In this document: piece after piece, positions 44,174-52,532 of the stretch
How positions within the stretch are numbered: position 1 is the stretch's first letter
Layout: every line of letters begins with the position of its first letter
NCBI RefSeq assembly: GCF_021440085.1
Contig: NZ_JAKCPW010000001.1
Coordinates: 496,001-560,000, forward strand
Source of the DNA: Dyadobacter sp. CY261
Lineage (GTDB): Bacteria; Bacteroidota; Bacteroidia; Cytophagales; Spirosomataceae
Direction: 5' to 3'
Length of the DNA stretch: 64,000 bases
The notes under the pieces: model-generated
What the model saw: only the letters and a program-made list of their open reading frames with translations
Database searches by the model: none
What the model was told of the DNA's origin: nothing
Program-made: the position numbers and the translations under genes

Positions 44174-44217
44174 ATGTTAATTACCGATTATGTCAAATCC
44201 ATTGTGTCAAAACTGTC

Positions 44218-45891
44218 CTAAGTCGAGAGCGGGCGTCCGGCGGGGATGTTGATCCGCTGGCGGTTGTTCGGGAAGGTGGCGCGTTTGGCGGTGAATTTTG
44301 CATTCACGTATTCCACCATGTCGATTTCGCCGGTAATGGTGTTGGCAGCGAGCTTTCCGTAAAATGTCATCACTACATTATCACCCGGCACGCTGTAACG
44401 GCTCTGGAAACGTACTTCATCGCCGTCGATGTTGCCAAACAGTTCGCGCGTTGCAAACTCGCCCTTGTGCGTTCCGTAAAGGTAGTTGCCGTCCTGGCGC
44501 TCGATAATGAAGGAATGCTTGCTGGTGCTGGTGTAAAAATCGATGCTCACATCCCAGCGGCCGGCGATTTCGGCGGCAGGCGCTTTCATCACTGCTTCGG
44601 CCTTAGGCGCGCTGCGCTTGCGTGTAAGGACTTCAAAAATGCGGTCTGCCACGATTTTGTCGTTGCCAGGTCCCATCATATAAGCAGCCACCGTAATGGA
44701 GGTGGTAGGAGGGCCTGATTGTGCCTCCTGTCCTCTCCGGAAGCCGGTCCCTACCGCCACGCGTGGCTTGGTAGTTTGCAGTTCATCGGCTACTTCCTGT
44801 CCGGTAATGTTGAGTTTGGTAGGGTCCCAGGTAATCGTCAGGGTCGGTGTTGCATTGTCGAGCGCACCTTCTTTCGGTTCCCTGATTTCCAGTTTTGCGC
44901 TTGGTACGCTATTCAATTTTTTGGAGATCGTGTCGAGCCAAGAAACCCACATTTTCATTTCCGCTTTATGGTCGCGGGTTGCCCAGGCTTCTACGGCGGC
45001 GAGCATTCCCACCATTTCTTCACGGCCTACCTTGTTGTTACGGCAAGGCCCGTGGTGCGGTGCGCTGGCCTGCCATGCCGACATCAGGACGTCCTTGCTG
45101 CCCAGCATGAGGCCAGCACATTGCGGCCCGCGAATTACTTTACCACCACTGTAAGCCACCACAGATGCACCGGCCTGAAGGTGGATATTGGGGATCGTCA
45201 AACGCTCCGCGGCGGCGTCCACCAACACGGGTACACCAGCGGGTTTGGCGATATCTGCTACGGCTTTTACAGTCCACGGCTCATCGCCCGGCATCATATA
45301 GATCATCGCTGTGCGGGGAGTGATCGCCTTTTTCAGTTCTTCGATCGTTTCGACGGTAATAATCTTTACGCCCACATTGCGGATCGCGTGGTCATACACG
45401 TTGCGGGAAGATCTTGGGATGATAACCTCGGTTTTCTCGAAACCTTCCAGGTTGGGAATGCGGATCAGTTTTTCGGGGTTACCACCCGCGACAATGCCCG
45501 CTGTAACCTCATTCATACCGGCTGCACAGCCCGATGACACCATGCCCCATTCAGATCCGGTGATCTCGGACAAGCGCTGACCTACGCCGAATGCAAGTTC
45601 GTCGATCTGTACATTGTACTGGCAGGCATATTCCATCGCCTGACGAACTTCCGGCAATTCAATGGATGCCCCGATAATCGTAAATGTTCCCCGGCAGTTT
45701 ATAATCGGCTCAACACCGATCGACTGATAGATTTGCGGTCCCGCTTTTAATGGTCCGGGTGCGGACACGGCGGCTGCGGCTTTCTGGAACCATTTGGGTT
45801 TGCTGCTCTCGGCGAATGCCGCCGATGTGCTTAAAACGCCCCCTGCAAGCGGAATCATAGAAAGGTCTTTGAGAAGTTCTCTGCGTTTCAT
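44218..45891 (-). CDS. Exported SelA-like PLP enzyme with C-terminal beta domain
   Basis: A 557-residue protein. It starts M-K-R-R-E-L-L-K-D-L with a following hydrophobic stretch ending A-F-A, a Tat-like signal. Residues about 55-410 are a fold-type-I PLP domain related to selenocysteine synthase/DgaE ammonia lyases; the PLP Lys is in Y-S-G-G-K-V-I-R-G-P (about 252), and V-L-V-D-A-A-A-E precedes it. A ~95-residue C-terminal beta domain (about 450-545) resembles lipocalin-like folds. With the exported amidohydrolase next door it may degrade an amino-sugar or amino-acid derivative in the periplasm; this is inference. Confidence 0.8.
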   Translation of the reverse strand: MKRRELLKDLSMIPLAGGVLSTSAAFAESSKPKWFQKAAAAVSAPGPLKAGPQIYQSIGVEPIINCRGTFTIIGASIELPEVRQAMEYACQYNVQIDELAFGVGQRLSEITGSEWGMVSSGCAAGMNEVTAGIVAGGNPEKLIRIPNLEGFEKTEVIIPRSSRNVYDHAIRNVGVKIITVETIEELKKAITPRTAMIYMMPGDEPWTVKAVADIAKPAGVPVLVDAAAERLTIPNIHLQAGASVVAYSGGKVIRGPQCAGLMLGSKDVLMSAWQASAPHHGPCRNNKVGREEMVGMLAAVEAWATRDHKAEMKMWVSWLDTISKKLNSVPSAKLEIREPKEGALDNATPTLTITWDPTKLNITGQEVADELQTTKPRVAVGTGFRRGQEAQSGPPTTSITVAAYMMGPGNDKIVADRIFEVLTRKRSAPKAEAVMKAPAAEIAGRWDVSIDFYTSTSKHSFIIERQDGNYLYGTHKGEFATRELFGNIDGDEVRFQSRYSVPGDNVVMTFYGKLAANTITGEIDMVEYVNAKFTAKRATFPNNRQRINIPAGRPLST

Positions 45892-45974
45892 TGGTGTTTA
45901 GGAATTGGATGTTTGGGTGATAAAAGGGTATTGCCGGGAAAGGCTGTATTTAGAAAAATGGTATTTTGGTTCAT

Positions 45975-46012
45975 GCTTTGTCGCCCTGAGCGCAGTCGAA
46001 TGGCGACAAAGC
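45975..46012. repeat. Hairpin of the CTGAGCG repeat family
   Basis: An 11-bp perfect stem (GCTTTGTCGCC / GGCGACAAAGC) encloses CTGAGCGCAGTCGAAT, the core shared with repeats at 16019-16413 and 23087-23149. It lies in the gap between the PLP enzyme and amidohydrolase genes. Confidence 0.7.
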
Positions 46013-46077
46013 AACAGACACTTCATAAAGATGCAAAAATGCCTTTGCAATACTCCTTTTTTATTAAATGTCATTCG

Positions 46078-47415
46078 CTATCTTGGCGGGCCGCCTTGTC
46101 CTTGCTGTCCCTGGCCGCCACCCTGGCGTTCGGGACGGGGCAAATTAATGGGATCCACACGTGCGTTGAGCGTGTACACAATACTGCCCGCACGGATGGT
46201 TGCTTCGGTTTCGATCCGTTTTTTGCCGGTAATCTTGCCGTCGCGGGCGTAATAGCCGAAGTTCCCATCGCGTAGGTTGAGAATGGCAATGTCAGCCGGA
46301 GACCCTACTGAAAGGTTACCCAGCTCTTCACGGTGGATTTCCTGTGCAGGGTTCCAGGTGCTGGCTTTGATCACGCTTTTGAAATCCATACCCATGGCGA
46401 GAAACATCGACATGATGTTGTTCATATCCTTCATCGCATTGTTCATGCTGCTGGTATGCAAGTCGGTGCTGATGGAGTTTGGGTAAAAACCCTGTTTGAT
46501 GGCAGGCTGGCCTTGGGAGAGCAGGAAGCTTGATCCACCAAAACCGACGTCGAAGATCACGCCGCGCTTTTGGGCTTCGATGGTATACGGTTTCACTTTG
46601 TTGGTCGAAACATCGACGATGGATTCCCGACCTCGGCCGCTATTGTTACTGTTACCACCAAAACAATGGGTGTAGATATCGCCCTTCCGGAATTTTTTAA
46701 GGTATAATTCCTCCAATGGCAAAACGGGATTCGCACTGCCGAAATCAACCATAATAGGAATATTGGCGAGTGTCCCCGCCTCCAGTGCGCGGTCAGTGGG
46801 AGTCCAGTCGTGGCCCACGTAATGCGCCAGCTTTACGCCGACGATGTCATTGGGATACTTTTTGGCCATTTCTGCCGTGGCTTTGGCATCCATTTCTTCA
46901 AGACTGTTCTCGAATTTGCCGCCGGCCATGCCCTCTCCAACGATGTTCAGCATTGCAAGAACACGCGTTTTGGAGAGGTCGATGGTCTGCTTTTTGAAAG
47001 TTTCGAAAGTTTTCCAGCCTGAGCTACCCGCATCTACCACGGTAGTCACGCCCGAACGAAAGGTGAAGCCATCCGCTTGCAGGCCGTTGGGGCCGTTTCG
47101 GTAAGTCCCTTTCAGGTCGGTACCCCAAAAGAAATGCACGTGGATGTCGATAATGCCGGGCGTCACATACAGGCCTTTGGCATCCACCACCTGGGCCGCA
47201 AGTGACGGGTCGATATTTTTAGCAACCAGCGCGATCTTACCGTCTTCGCCGCCCGGTGTGCCTTCTACGGCCACGTCCATTACGGCGTCGATGTTGTTTT
47301 TGGGATCGATCACGTGCCCTCCTTTGATGACAATGCTGTACTTCTTGGTCTGCGACCAAGCCGGATTGAACAACAGACCCAACAACAGGCAAGCTGCAAA
47401 GCTGAAAACTCTCAT
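46078..47415 (-). CDS. Exported amidohydrolase/deacetylase-family metallohydrolase
   Basis: A 445-residue metal-dependent hydrolase. Signal peptide from the ATG at 47415 (about 1-21, ending A-W-S-Q); the frame start at 47496 lacks one. Metal motifs: I-D-I-H-V-H near 91-96, a probable carbamylated Lys in V-G-V-K-L-A near 195, and a later H in T-H-C-F-G-G. The tail is Gly/Gln/Pro rich. Homologues occur beside DgaE/SelA-like PLP enzymes, as here, suggesting a two-step periplasmic pathway. Substrate unknown. Confidence 0.85.
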   Translation of the reverse strand: MRVFSFAACLLLGLLFNPAWSQTKKYSIVIKGGHVIDPKNNIDAVMDVAVEGTPGGEDGKIALVAKNIDPSLAAQVVDAKGLYVTPGIIDIHVHFFWGTDLKGTYRNGPNGLQADGFTFRSGVTTVVDAGSSGWKTFETFKKQTIDLSKTRVLAMLNIVGEGMAGGKFENSLEEMDAKATAEMAKKYPNDIVGVKLAHYVGHDWTPTDRALEAGTLANIPIMVDFGSANPVLPLEELYLKKFRKGDIYTHCFGGNSNNSGRGRESIVDVSTNKVKPYTIEAQKRGVIFDVGFGGSSFLLSQGQPAIKQGFYPNSISTDLHTSSMNNAMKDMNNIMSMFLAMGMDFKSVIKASTWNPAQEIHREELGNLSVGSPADIAILNLRDGNFGYYARDGKITGKKRIETEATIRAGSIVYTLNARVDPINLPRPERQGGGQGQQGQGGPPR

Positions 47416-47528
47416 AATTGGTAAAGGGTTTAGGATAGTTAAATGCTTATTTACAATGCTTTTGTCATCAGGGTTGTATATGATGAGGACAGCCATTTGA
47501 ATGCCGAACCCTCATCATATTGCCACAA

Positions 47529-47995
47529 TTATTTTTTGTCCCACCATACGCGTCCGAGCAAGGCATCGCTTTGAACCACATTAAGTTGTTATAACCCACC
47601 GCTCCAAACTTACCGTCGAACAGCACATTCAGCGACAAATTCTTGTAATGGAAAGTATTGGTTAACCGATGATAGTGTGCGGCGGGTTGCCGACGCCGAA
47701 TGCGATTTCTTCGGCTTTGGGATAATGGCTGATCGAATTGTAAACCGGTATGCCGTCGGGCAGGGTTGTGGGTTTGATCACCATTACGGTGCTACACGCC
47801 AGACCCGGGCCGCCTACCGATGGGTAGAATTTTGCCGTCGACCTGCATGTATTCGATCGAAGGACCGACTTTGGCGCCGTACGACAACCGCCCCGAAGCC
47901 TGCGCTTCCGCTACCGTTTCGGTAGCGGATAGACGACGCGGAATTGAGCCACAACTTGCTCCCGTCGGGCAAAACGAGGTGATATTGCTCTCCTC
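47529..47995 (-). pseudogene. Decayed fecR/susC-like scar
   Basis: Reading leftward, a FecR fragment ([24 protein letters not shown], in two parts here to about 47922) is followed by pieces like the end of a SusC TonB-dependent receptor: [15 protein letters not shown], then F-H-Y-K-N-L-S-L-N-V-L-F-D-G-K-F-G in another frame, and last a short C-terminus of other origin ending at the stop at 47529. Frameshifts and stops interrupt it. A 10-bp inverted repeat (47907-47929) sits at the fecR/susC junction. The genes between the fragments have been lost. Confidence 0.75.
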
Positions 47996-48202
47996 GCGGC
48001 GTAGATTATTCTTTTGTCTTAATTATGTCACACCTGATTTTAATATCGATGGAATTATAATGCTGTAAATTTTTAATATTCCGAATAAAGTAACAGAAAA
48101 CCTACTTTTTTCGGAATTTCATGTATGCGTAAAAAGAACGGGTTTCTACGCAACGACCACGCTCCATCCGGCGTAAAACGTTCCAAAGAACCTCAGACCC
48201 TT

Positions 48203-49942
48203 ATGAAGCATTTTCTACGTTTAATCATCATATTTTGCCTGTGCCTTAGAGCGTCCTACGCGCAGGTAGATTGCGCCAATATCGGTTTCGAACAAGGTAA
48301 TGCCAATGGGTGGATCATGACCTACGGCACAGTCACCGACGCAAATCAGGAGACGGTTTTTCAAAACGAGCTGAGCGGCACGCACAACAACGAGCACTAC
48401 ATCACGGGCATTTCCGATGGCAATGATCCGAAGATACCGTCGATCCCGATGGTGGCACCAGGCAGCACGCGCTCCATGCGGATCGGGAATGTGAACGAGG
48501 GAGGGCATTTCAGCCGTATTCATACCAACTACACTGTCACAGCCGATAACACGCTATTTCAATACAAGTTTGCGGTGATTTTACAAAACACGGGCGCCGA
48601 TGGCCGAGCCAATCACGAGCCTTTCCAGAAACCTGGTTTCAATATTCTCATATTCGACAGCAAGGGCGAGGAGCTGCCTTGCAGCAGTTACGACATTCAG
48701 CTCGAAGGCACTAATACCGTGGAGGGCTTCCAGGCGGTAGGCGACATTCAATATCGGAATTGGACGGTAGGGGCCATCGATCTGCGGAATTTTATCGGTA
48801 AAACCATCACCATTGTGGTCACGGCGCATGGCTGTACGCGCATGAGGCATTTCGGCTACGCCTATTTCGATGCAGAATGTCTTAAATCGGAGATCAGACA
48901 GGTTTCCGACTGCCCCGACGAGGACGGTTACCTGACGTTTGCGGCACCCGAAGGATTTGGGAAGTATACCTGGAACAATGGCGAAACCTCGCAGCAGATC
49001 CGCGTGAAAGCGAATGTGGGTGATCAATTCCACGTCGATATGGTGCCACGGGGAAGTCTGGACGAGTCGTGCGCGCTGGGCCTGGATTTTACGGTGAGTT
49101 TTAAAAAGAAGACTGCCACGATCGCGAATGCGATTTGCGACGGGAATGTATTTGCGTTGGGAGACACTTTGCTGAGAACGAGCGGGGTTTATGTCAGGAA
49201 CGTGAGCAAAAGTAGTGTGTGCGATAGCACCGTCACGCTGACATTGACTGTCAACCCGGTGGGAAAGTTCACCCAAAACCTGCGGATTTGTGAAGGCGAA
49301 CGGGTTGCGGTGGGCGACAGTACCTACACGCAACCCGGAACTTATATTCAAAATATCCCACAGGCAACCGGTTGTGATAGCGTAGTGACCACCGTCCTCG
49401 AAGTTGTGCGCATCGAGCTGTCGGTGACGCCTACGCTTTCGATCACGCAGGGTGATAGTGTGCATGTGGAGCCTATGGTTGAGCCTGCGGGTAGCTACGC
49501 CTATCATTGGGACCAGTCAGGGTTATCTTGTTCCGATTGCCCCGATCCCTGGGCGTCGCCACAGCAATCGACATTATATCAGCTCGAAGTTTCCGATCCC
49601 GACCAAATTTGCACGCGGCAGGCTCGGGTGCAGGTGTACGTAAAACCGTGCGGCATTGAAATCCCGGATGCGTTTTCACCTAATAATGACCAGTTGAACG
49701 AGGTTTTCTATGTGTATGGCAACTCGTGCGTGAAGCAAGTCCGGGAAATGTTCATTTATAACCGCTGGGGAGAAGTCATTTACCGGAAATCTAATTTTGC
49801 AGCATCGGACCCTCGCGCCGGCTGGGATGGGACTTACCACGGAGAAAGGACTTCGCCGGGTATTTATCCTTACAAAATCAGGGTAGAATTGAATAATGGT
49901 TCGTTTTTGAGTTACAAAGGCGTCGTTAATTTACTTCGTTGA
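48203..49942 (+). CDS. Type IX secreted protein with gliding-motility (type B) C-terminal domain
   Basis: A 579-residue protein: signal peptide from the ATG at 48203 (about 1-21, ending S-Y-A-Q; the frame opens 26 codons earlier), an N-terminal adhesion-like beta domain, and Cys-containing repeats (G-D-T/S-x-x-R/T-x-x-G-x-Y pattern near 310-410). It ends in a ~90-residue CHU_C domain (P-D-A-F-S-P-N-N-D near 488; Y-N-R-W-G-E near 520), the type B sorting signal of the type IX system. Expected on the cell surface or released; probably an adhesin. Confidence 0.86.
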   Translation: MKHFLRLIIIFCLCLRASYAQVDCANIGFEQGNANGWIMTYGTVTDANQETVFQNELSGTHNNEHYITGISDGNDPKIPSIPMVAPGSTRSMRIGNVNEGGHFSRIHTNYTVTADNTLFQYKFAVILQNTGADGRANHEPFQKPGFNILIFDSKGEELPCSSYDIQLEGTNTVEGFQAVGDIQYRNWTVGAIDLRNFIGKTITIVVTAHGCTRMRHFGYAYFDAECLKSEIRQVSDCPDEDGYLTFAAPEGFGKYTWNNGETSQQIRVKANVGDQFHVDMVPRGSLDESCALGLDFTVSFKKKTATIANAICDGNVFALGDTLLRTSGVYVRNVSKSSVCDSTVTLTLTVNPVGKFTQNLRICEGERVAVGDSTYTQPGTYIQNIPQATGCDSVVTTVLEVVRIELSVTPTLSITQGDSVHVEPMVEPAGSYAYHWDQSGLSCSDCPDPWASPQQSTLYQLEVSDPDQICTRQARVQVYVKPCGIEIPDAFSPNNDQLNEVFYVYGNSCVKQVREMFIYNRWGEVIYRKSNFAASDPRAGWDGTYHGERTSPGIYPYKIRVELNNGSFLSYKGVVNLLR

Positions 49943-49969
49943 CAACCTTCATCTCAAAAGCAATGTATA

Positions 49970-50524
49970 ATGGGAAAGCTTATTGCCTACAATTTTATCA
50001 CACTCAACGGCTATTACAAAGGTCCGGATAACGACATTAGTTGGCACCGGCATGGCGAAGAAGAGAGCGGATTTGCATCCGAGAACATGGAAGCCAAAGC
50101 TACCTTGCTTTTTGGCAGGGTTACCTACGAAATGATGGCCAGTTTCTGGCCGACGCCGATGGCGCTTGAACAAATGCCCGACGTGGCCAAAGGCATGAAT
50201 GAATCCGAGAAGATCGTTTTCTCCAGTACATTGGAAAGTGTGGATTGGGAAAATACCACGATCATCCAAAGCGATCTCGTGGAAGCCGTCCGGGAGCTCA
50301 AATCCGATCCCGACCGGGTGATGACCATTCTTGGCAGCGGCAGCATTATCGCCCAACTCGCCGAAGCCGGCCTCATCGATGAATATCAATACATGATCGA
50401 TCCCGTCGCACTAGGAAGCGGCACGCCATCCTTCCAGGGCCTGACCCGCAAACTCGACCTGAAACTGACCGACAGCCGCATATTCAAAAGCGGGGTGGTG
50501 CTGCTGACTTACGAGCCTTTGTGA
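49970..50524 (+). CDS. Dihydrofolate reductase-family protein (RibD C-terminal-like)
   Basis: A 184-residue protein with the DHFR/RibD reductase fold: F-I-T-L-N-G-Y near 7, F-G-R-V-T-Y-E-M-M near 47-55 and L-G-S-G-S-I near 122 in the NADPH site. Not a true folA (too divergent). Reductase of unknown substrate; cytoplasmic. It overlaps the convergent pseudogene end by 16 bp. Confidence 0.82.
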   Translation: MGKLIAYNFITLNGYYKGPDNDISWHRHGEEESGFASENMEAKATLLFGRVTYEMMASFWPTPMALEQMPDVAKGMNESEKIVFSSTLESVDWENTTIIQSDLVEAVRELKSDPDRVMTILGSGSIIAQLAEAGLIDEYQYMIDPVALGSGTPSFQGLTRKLDLKLTDSRIFKSGVVLLTYEPL

Positions 50525-50813
50525 AGATGTCTGGATGATAACTGCCGGCCGTTGTGGTAAGGGACAGCTTTGATGAGCCTGATATTATTGTATTCAGGAA
50601 TGGTCACTACATTCTCTTTCGGGATAATGCCCCTTTGAATCCAGGCAGCAACGGTTTGCGTATTTGGGATATTGAATCTCTTGCAATACTCAGTATCGTG
50701 ACCCATTGATCCATCGGATATTGGATGCCCTTGTATTCACAATAGCCTTTCAGCGCTTCCCGACTATCAGCTAGAAGCTTTTCAAGTGCGGATTGATTTG
50801 TTTCTGTGGTCAT
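50509..50813 (-). pseudogene. Frameshifted small protein gene
   Basis: Two frames on the minus strand join into one protein. The first starts at 50813 and runs ... P-M-D-Q-W-V-T-I; the second continues E-Y-C-K-R-F-N-I-P-N-T-Q-T-V-A-A-W-I-Q-R-G-I-I-P, a typical helix-turn-helix-like sequence. A missing base around 50690-50694 separates them. The join would give about 100 residues. Either a pseudogene or a sequencing error. Confidence 0.7.
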
Positions 50814-50900
50814 GTTAATGAGTGTTTAGCAACTGCTTTAAGTATTTATCACCCGAATGCGGCGGTTGTCGTAAATAGGGCAGATTAAGATTTGTTATAG

Positions 50901-51482
50901 ATGTTTAACAGCTATAGAGCCGTTTTGAACCTTCCCGAAAGCAAGTGGGAGGAATTTCAATGTTATTACAACCGGCTGGAAGTGCCAGCCCGCACAATTC
51001 TGTTGCAGGAGGGGGAGATTTCGAAACGTGCGTATCTGATCGAAAAGGGATGTGTGCGGGTTTGGTTCAATAACGATGGTATGGACACTACATTCCAGTT
51101 CTTTTTCGAGAACGAAAGCGTGTCCTCCGTCGAGAGCTTCCGGCGGCAGATACCAAGCCCGGTGACAGTCGAAACCGTGGAACCGTGTGTGTTGCATTGG
51201 ATCCACAAAGACGATCTTGATCAGGTTTTTGGTGATATTTACAGCGATCCGGCCAACAGCGCGGCCCTTTCAGAAATGTTGTTCGAGCGGCAGCTGCATT
51301 ATATGAAGCATTGCATTTCATTCATCAAACATTCACCTGCTGACCGGTATGTGCAGCTCTTGAGGGAAAGTCCGCACATCATTCAGCGCGTTCCTCAGCA
51401 TTATATAGCATCTTACCTCGGTATTACACCGGTTTCGCTCAGCAGAATCCGCAAAAAGCTGATGCGCGAGGGAAAAATATAG
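50901..51482 (+). CDS. Crp/Fnr-family transcriptional regulator
   Basis: A 193-residue regulator with an N-terminal cyclic-nucleotide-binding-like beta barrel (about 25-110) and a C-terminal helix-turn-helix (Y-I-A-S-Y-L-G-I-T-P-V-S-L-S-R-I-R near 168-184). No Fe-S Cys cluster at the N-terminus, so not an O2-sensing FNR. The alcohol-dehydrogenase-like gene follows after 85 bp and may be its target; the paralogue at 56930 shares the HTH motif. Confidence 0.85.
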   Translation: MFNSYRAVLNLPESKWEEFQCYYNRLEVPARTILLQEGEISKRAYLIEKGCVRVWFNNDGMDTTFQFFFENESVSSVESFRRQIPSPVTVETVEPCVLHWIHKDDLDQVFGDIYSDPANSAALSEMLFERQLHYMKHCISFIKHSPADRYVQLLRESPHIIQRVPQHYIASYLGITPVSLSRIRKKLMREGKI

Positions 51483-51567
51483 CTTTCTGGATTTCTTATC
51501 TTTTGTTAACGTCCGGGGCGCCCGTGGTTGTCGAATTTTGGCATGACAAAACAAAACGACAACAGCT

Positions 51568-52530
51568 ATGAAAGCAGCGATTTTAAATCAATTTGGCGCT
51601 TCTCCGGTTTATGGCGACTTTCCGGAACCGGCGCCGTCAAAAGGGCAGCAACTCATCCGGGTGAAGGCCGCATCCGTTAAAAATATCGACAAAGGCGTTG
51701 CCAGCGGCGCGCACTATTCCAGCCATGGGCAGTTGCCGGTTGTGATGGGTGTCGACGGGGTGGGCATGCTCGAAAATGGACAACGGGTATATGCCGGGGG
51801 TGGTTCGGGGATGATGGCCGAGTTTGCGACGATCCCGGCACGTTACGTGGCCGTTCCTGACGCAATCGATGATGTGACTGCCGCGGCACTGCCCAATCCG
51901 GCATTATCGGCGTGGTTTTCGCTGGTCAGCCGAGCGGGGATCCAGCCGGGGGATACGGTGTATGTCAATGGTGCTACCGGGGTGACCGGCAAAGTGGCTA
52001 TTCAACTCGCGAGGCATTTGGGCGCGGGGCGGATTATCGCAGCCGGACGTAACGAGCACATTCTGAAATCGGTGCTCGAACTAGGTGCTGACGAAGTTGT
52101 GGTACTCAAAGAAGAGGAAGACAAACTTGCGAAACGCATTGCCGACCTGCACGAGGCGAGTCCCTTCGATATCGTGATCGACTATACCTGGGGAAAACCG
52201 GCTGAAATGCTCCTGAACGCGCTTGCGGGTAACGACCTGCATGCGGAAGCGCACCGCACGCGTTACGTAACGGTGGGAGAAATGGCGGGGCCAACGATCC
52301 AGCTGCCGTCGGCTTTTTTGAGGAGCTCGGCCATTGAACTTTACGGTGTCGGCGGAGGCAGCATTTCCAAGGAAGTTATGCAGCGCGTACCCGGGGAAAT
52401 ATTACCGATGTTATTTTCACTGGCAGCCGAAGGAAAGCTCAGAATTGACACAATTGTAATGCCGTTACAGGACGTTGCCAAAGCTTGGACACTCCAAACG
52501 CCCGGGAAACGGATCGTTCTCGTGCCTTGA
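51568..52530 (+). CDS. Medium-chain zinc-independent oxidoreductase (quinone-reductase-like)
   Basis: A 320-residue MDR-superfamily protein. The N-terminal GroES-like domain (about 1-115) precedes a Rossmann domain with V-N-G-A-T-G-V-T-G near 132-140. Structural zinc Cys residues are absent. Likely an NADPH-dependent quinone or enone reductase; substrate unknown. Downstream of the Crp-like regulator. Confidence 0.85.
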   Translation: MKAAILNQFGASPVYGDFPEPAPSKGQQLIRVKAASVKNIDKGVASGAHYSSHGQLPVVMGVDGVGMLENGQRVYAGGGSGMMAEFATIPARYVAVPDAIDDVTAAALPNPALSAWFSLVSRAGIQPGDTVYVNGATGVTGKVAIQLARHLGAGRIIAAGRNEHILKSVLELGADEVVVLKEEEDKLAKRIADLHEASPFDIVIDYTWGKPAEMLLNALAGNDLHAEAHRTRYVTVGEMAGPTIQLPSAFLRSSAIELYGVGGGSISKEVMQRVPGEILPMLFSLAAEGKLRIDTIVMPLQDVAKAWTLQTPGKRIVLVP

Positions 52531-52532
52531 AG

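Noticed and set aside
44719..45537. 272-codon plus-strand frame
   Set aside because: Antisense to the PLP enzyme; no start context and no motifs.
47677..48068. Plus-strand frames over the fecR/susC scar
   Set aside because: The recognisable protein fragments are on the minus strand; the plus frames are shadows.
48581..49507. 308-codon minus-strand frame
   Set aside because: Shadow of the type IX secreted protein gene at 48203; the real frame has signal peptide and sorting domain.
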